Source: Planctomycetota bacterium (GTDB lineage: Bacteria; Planctomycetota; UBA1135). Taken from it: 7,752 nt of DNA. The stretch lies in NCBI GenBank assembly GCA_027623585.1, contig JAQBVK010000109.1, positions 1 to 7,752 on the forward strand. Reading direction: 5' to 3'. Every line of letters begins with the position of its first letter. Position 1 is the stretch's first letter. Below, in pieces: positions 6,372 to 7,752 of the stretch. A model generated the notes under the pieces. The model was not told where the DNA came from. It saw only the letters and a program-made list of their open reading frames with translations, and did not search any database. The position numbers were made by a program, and so were the translations under genes.

Positions 6372-6887
6372 TCATGCCTCCACGCCGACTCGGCGCTCGA
6401 TCAGACGGCAACGCACCGGCATCTTGTGCGCGACGCGGTTGAATGCCTTGCGGGCAGTAGCGGCGTCAACGCCGCCGAGTTCGTAGATCACGGTGCCAGG
6501 ACGAACCACGGCGACCCAACGATCCACGTCGCCTTTACCGGAACCCATGCGCACTTCCTGCGGCTTCTTGGACACCGGCTTGTGAGGGAACACGCGGATC
6601 CACAAGCGGCCGTCGCCGGATGCGCGCGAGGCGGCGACGCGGCCGGCCTCGATGGTCTTCGCGGCGAGCCAGCACCACTCAAGCGCCTGCAGGCCAAACT
6701 CGCCGAACGCCACGGTGTTGCCGCGTGAGGCGATCTCGGTGGTCGGATGCTTGGTCGGGGTCTTGATTCCCCGGCGGTGCATGTTCGATCCGGCCGGACC
6801 TTTGCCGTCCGGCTTGTGGCACCGGTAAGTGCCTTTCAGCTTGCCGCGGTGCGACTGCCGGTACTTCGTGCGGGAGGGCATCATCAT
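6372..6887 (-). CDS. rplP: 50S ribosomal protein L16 with N-terminal-region insertion
   Basis: L16 helps form the A-site side of the large subunit and contacts aminoacyl-tRNA. The beginning MMMPSRTKYRQSHRGKLKG and the later phrases AFGEFGLQALE (59-69), LWIRVFP (95-101), EVRMGSGKGD (111-120) and WVAVVRPGTVIYE (124-136) are characteristic. At 171 residues the protein is longer than the usual 135-145. The excess is one block at about residues 20-52, between HRGKLKG and ASRGNTVAFG, where typical L16 has only a few residues. R113, within VRMGSGKG, corresponds to the arginine that is hydroxylated in E. coli L16 (R81). The helix end before LWIRVFP (SGDGR) lacks the basic KR pair usual there. The first of three consecutive ATGs is chosen because a strong Shine-Dalgarno lies eight bases upstream. 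The TGA stop is two bases before the preferred rpmC start. Confidence 0.97.
   Translation of the reverse strand: MMMPSRTKYRQSHRGKLKGTYRCHKPDGKGPAGSNMHRRGIKTPTKHPTTEIASRGNTVAFGEFGLQALEWCWLAAKTIEAGRVAASRASGDGRLWIRVFPHKPVSKKPQEVRMGSGKGDVDRWVAVVRPGTVIYELGGVDAATARKAFNRVAHKMPVRCRLIERRVGVEA
6377..6381 (-). promoter_or_regulatory. Shine-Dalgarno that decides the rpmC start
   Basis: GGAGG lies within the last codons of rplP. It is seven bases from the ATG at 6369 but only one base from the ATG at 6375, so the downstream ATG is the better start. Confidence 0.8.
6732..6830 (-). other. In-frame 33-codon insertion within rplP
   Basis: Residues 20-52 of L16 have no counterpart in E. coli or Bacillus L16 as I recall them. 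The segment is rich in Lys, Arg, His, Gly, Pro and Thr (for example CHKPDGKGPAG and HRRGIKTPTKHPTTE), as expected of a flexible rRNA-binding extension. The reading frame is intact on both sides, its base composition looks like its surroundings, and no flanking repeats were seen. That argues for a lineage-specific protein extension and not a recent element insertion. The exact borders are approximate by a few residues. Confidence 0.75.
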
Positions 6888-6895
6888 GGCAATTA

Positions 6896-6901
6896 CTCCT
6901 T
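6896..6901 (-). promoter_or_regulatory. Shine-Dalgarno for rplP
   Basis: AAGGAG overlaps the TAA stop codon of rpsC and lies eight bases before the first ATG of rplP. It supports the first of the three tandem ATGs and suggests re-use of ribosomes terminating on rpsC. Confidence 0.8.
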
Positions 6902-7532
6902 AGAAGCGGCTGCTCTGGCCGCAGAACACCCAGACTTTGACGCCGAGGATCCCGTAGGACGTGCCGGCTTCCGCAAAGCCGTAATCCACGATCGCGTTCA
7001 GGGTTTGGAGCGGAACGCGGCCCTGACGTTGGACCATGCGCCGGGAGATCTCGCGTCCGTCGATGCGGCCCGAGACTTGAATCTTGACGCCTTGGGCGCC
7101 GGCGTTCATCGCGCTCTCGAGCACGCGCTTCATCTGGTGGCGGGGCGAGACGCGGCGCTCGATCGCGCCGGCCAGGTTCTCGGCCACGGTCTGAGCGTCG
7201 AGGTCCCAGTGGCGGACCTCTTGGATGTCGAGCTTGACTTCCATGCCGGCGAGTTTCTCGAGATCGGCCACCAGCGCGTCACGCGTGCTGTAGCCGCGGC
7301 CGATCACTTCGCCCTTGCGGGTCGCGAGCAGCATGATGGTCATGCGACCGCCGCGCTGCTGGATGTCGATCCGCGAAATAATTCCTTTGCGGAACCGCTC
7401 GCGAATCATCTTGCGCACCCTGAAGTCCAGAAGGACAGCGGTGGAGTAGTCTCGGCCGCGGGCGAACCAGCGCGAGCGCCAAGGCTCGCTGATGCCAACG
7501 CGGTTCCCGATCGGGTGAATTTTTTGTCCCAC
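6900..7532 (-). CDS. rpsC: 30S ribosomal protein S3 (divergent KH domain)
   Basis: S3 sits at the mRNA entry channel of the 30S subunit. The 210-residue product has the standard layout: N-terminal MGQKIHPIGNRVG, a type II KH domain (about 38-106) and the C-terminal S3 domain ending GVKVWVFCG. It lacks the basic tail present in the 233-residue E. coli protein. It aligns without gaps to E. coli S3 over most of its length. Three normally conserved places differ: the GXXG loop is GRGY at 78-81, the entry-channel FRRAMK motif reads PRHQMK at 130-135, and the GGAE segment reads DGRE at 158-161. The start codon is GTG, two bases after the rplV TGA, with a weak GGGGG seven bases upstream. The MGQK beginning fixes the start. 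Flanking codons stay in frame, so the differences are not frameshifts. Confidence 0.97.
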   Translation of the reverse strand: MGQKIHPIGNRVGISEPWRSRWFARGRDYSTAVLLDFRVRKMIRERFRKGIISRIDIQQRGGRMTIMLLATRKGEVIGRGYSTRDALVADLEKLAGMEVKLDIQEVRHWDLDAQTVAENLAGAIERRVSPRHQMKRVLESAMNAGAQGVKIQVSGRIDGREISRRMVQRQGRVPLQTLNAIVDYGFAEAGTSYGILGVKVWVFCGQSSRF

Positions 7533-7534
7533 GT

Positions 7535-7752
7535 TCAGACCCCCAATCGCGGCGCGACGGTAATGCGGAAATGCGAGGTGCGGCGACGAATCTCCATCAC
7601 GCGGCCCATGGAGCCGGGACGGAAACGCGGTCGACCGTGGATGAGCGGACCTTGGTCAACCCGCGCGTCCTTGATGAACAGGCGGTTGACGTCGATCGCG
7701 TCGTCCTGCGCGGCGTTCGCGACCGCGGAACGCAACACCTTCATGAAGAAGG
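7535..7752 (-). CDS. rplV: 50S ribosomal protein L22, 5'-truncated by window edge
   Basis: L22 binds 23S rRNA early in large-subunit assembly, and its extended loop lines the nascent-peptide exit tunnel. The visible part is the C-terminal two thirds. The open frame runs through the window edge (two Phe codons precede the first Met), so that Met is internal and the true start lies outside. The diagnostic phrase KVLRSAVANA is followed by VNRLFIKDARVDQGP, then an Arg-rich stretch with GSMGRV and the family signature RRRTSHFRI. Against the usual GP-TLK-RFRP pattern, the segment after GP looks about three residues longer (LIHGRP). The gene ends in TGA two bases before the rpsC start, as in the canonical S10 operon order rplV-rpsC-rplP. 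Identity is secure; the tunnel loop itself is partly outside the visible part. Confidence 0.96.
   Translation of the reverse strand, partial: FFMKVLRSAVANAAQDDAIDVNRLFIKDARVDQGPLIHGRPRFRPGSMGRVMEIRRRTSHFRITVAPRLGV
7540..7544 (-). promoter_or_regulatory. Weak Shine-Dalgarno-like sequence for rpsC
   Basis: GGGGG lies seven bases before the GTG start, inside the last codons of rplV. Its spacing is normal but its match to the anti-Shine-Dalgarno is poor. Coupling to rplV translation is the more likely driver. Confidence 0.35.

Noticed and set aside
1..7752. Search for mobile elements, CRISPR arrays, tRNAs, defence genes or any accessory island.
   Set aside because: Every stretch is occupied by a recognised housekeeping gene, gaps do not exceed 15 bases, and no repeats or composition breaks were visible by eye.

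Overview
The window is a dense, single-direction ribosomal-protein cluster, read entirely on the minus strand from about base 7752 down to base 1. It corresponds to the end of the bacterial S10 operon followed by the spc operon and the start of the alpha-type block. In transcription order the genes are rplV (5' end cut by the window edge), rpsC, rplP, rpmC, rpsQ, rplN, rplX, rplE, rpsN, rpsH, rplF, rplR, rpsE, rplO, secY, adk and infA (3' end cut after 70 codons). There are seventeen genes and no intergenic gap above 15 nt. I see no promoter, terminator, RNA gene, mobile element, repeat array or CRISPR, and no gene supported on the plus strand.

The organism is a bacterium with GC-rich DNA. 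Several features read to me as Planctomycetota or a PVC-group relative: the SecY loop around residues 102-113 and its RNYEGF C-terminus, the S8 phrase LKYDRDGE, and the L6 phrases HGLARARV and RPPEPYKGKG. This is an impression from memory of the families, not a computed placement. Consistent secondary traits are the absence of rpmD (L30) between rpsE and rplO, a short L24, a short adenylate kinase without a LID domain, the zinc-less long form of S14, and no map gene between adk and infA.

Region by region: 7752-5852 holds rplV-rpsC-rplP-rpmC-rpsQ (S10 tail), where most starts from rplP onward have clear Shine-Dalgarno sequences. 5836-2099 holds rplN through rplO (spc block), where starts mostly lack a Shine-Dalgarno and lie 2 nt after the preceding stop. 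2095-214 holds secY and adk, and 211-1 holds infA. The layout implies coordinated, probably translationally coupled, synthesis of large- and small-subunit proteins together with the membrane translocon, an adenylate-charge enzyme and an initiation factor.

This is a housekeeping locus and I found no new system in it. The points that deserve a second look are molecular oddities inside conserved proteins: S3 has lost its KH-domain GXXG motif (GRGY) and one of the arginines assigned to ribosomal helicase activity (FRR to PRH), and L16 carries an in-frame insertion of about 33 residues near its N-terminus.
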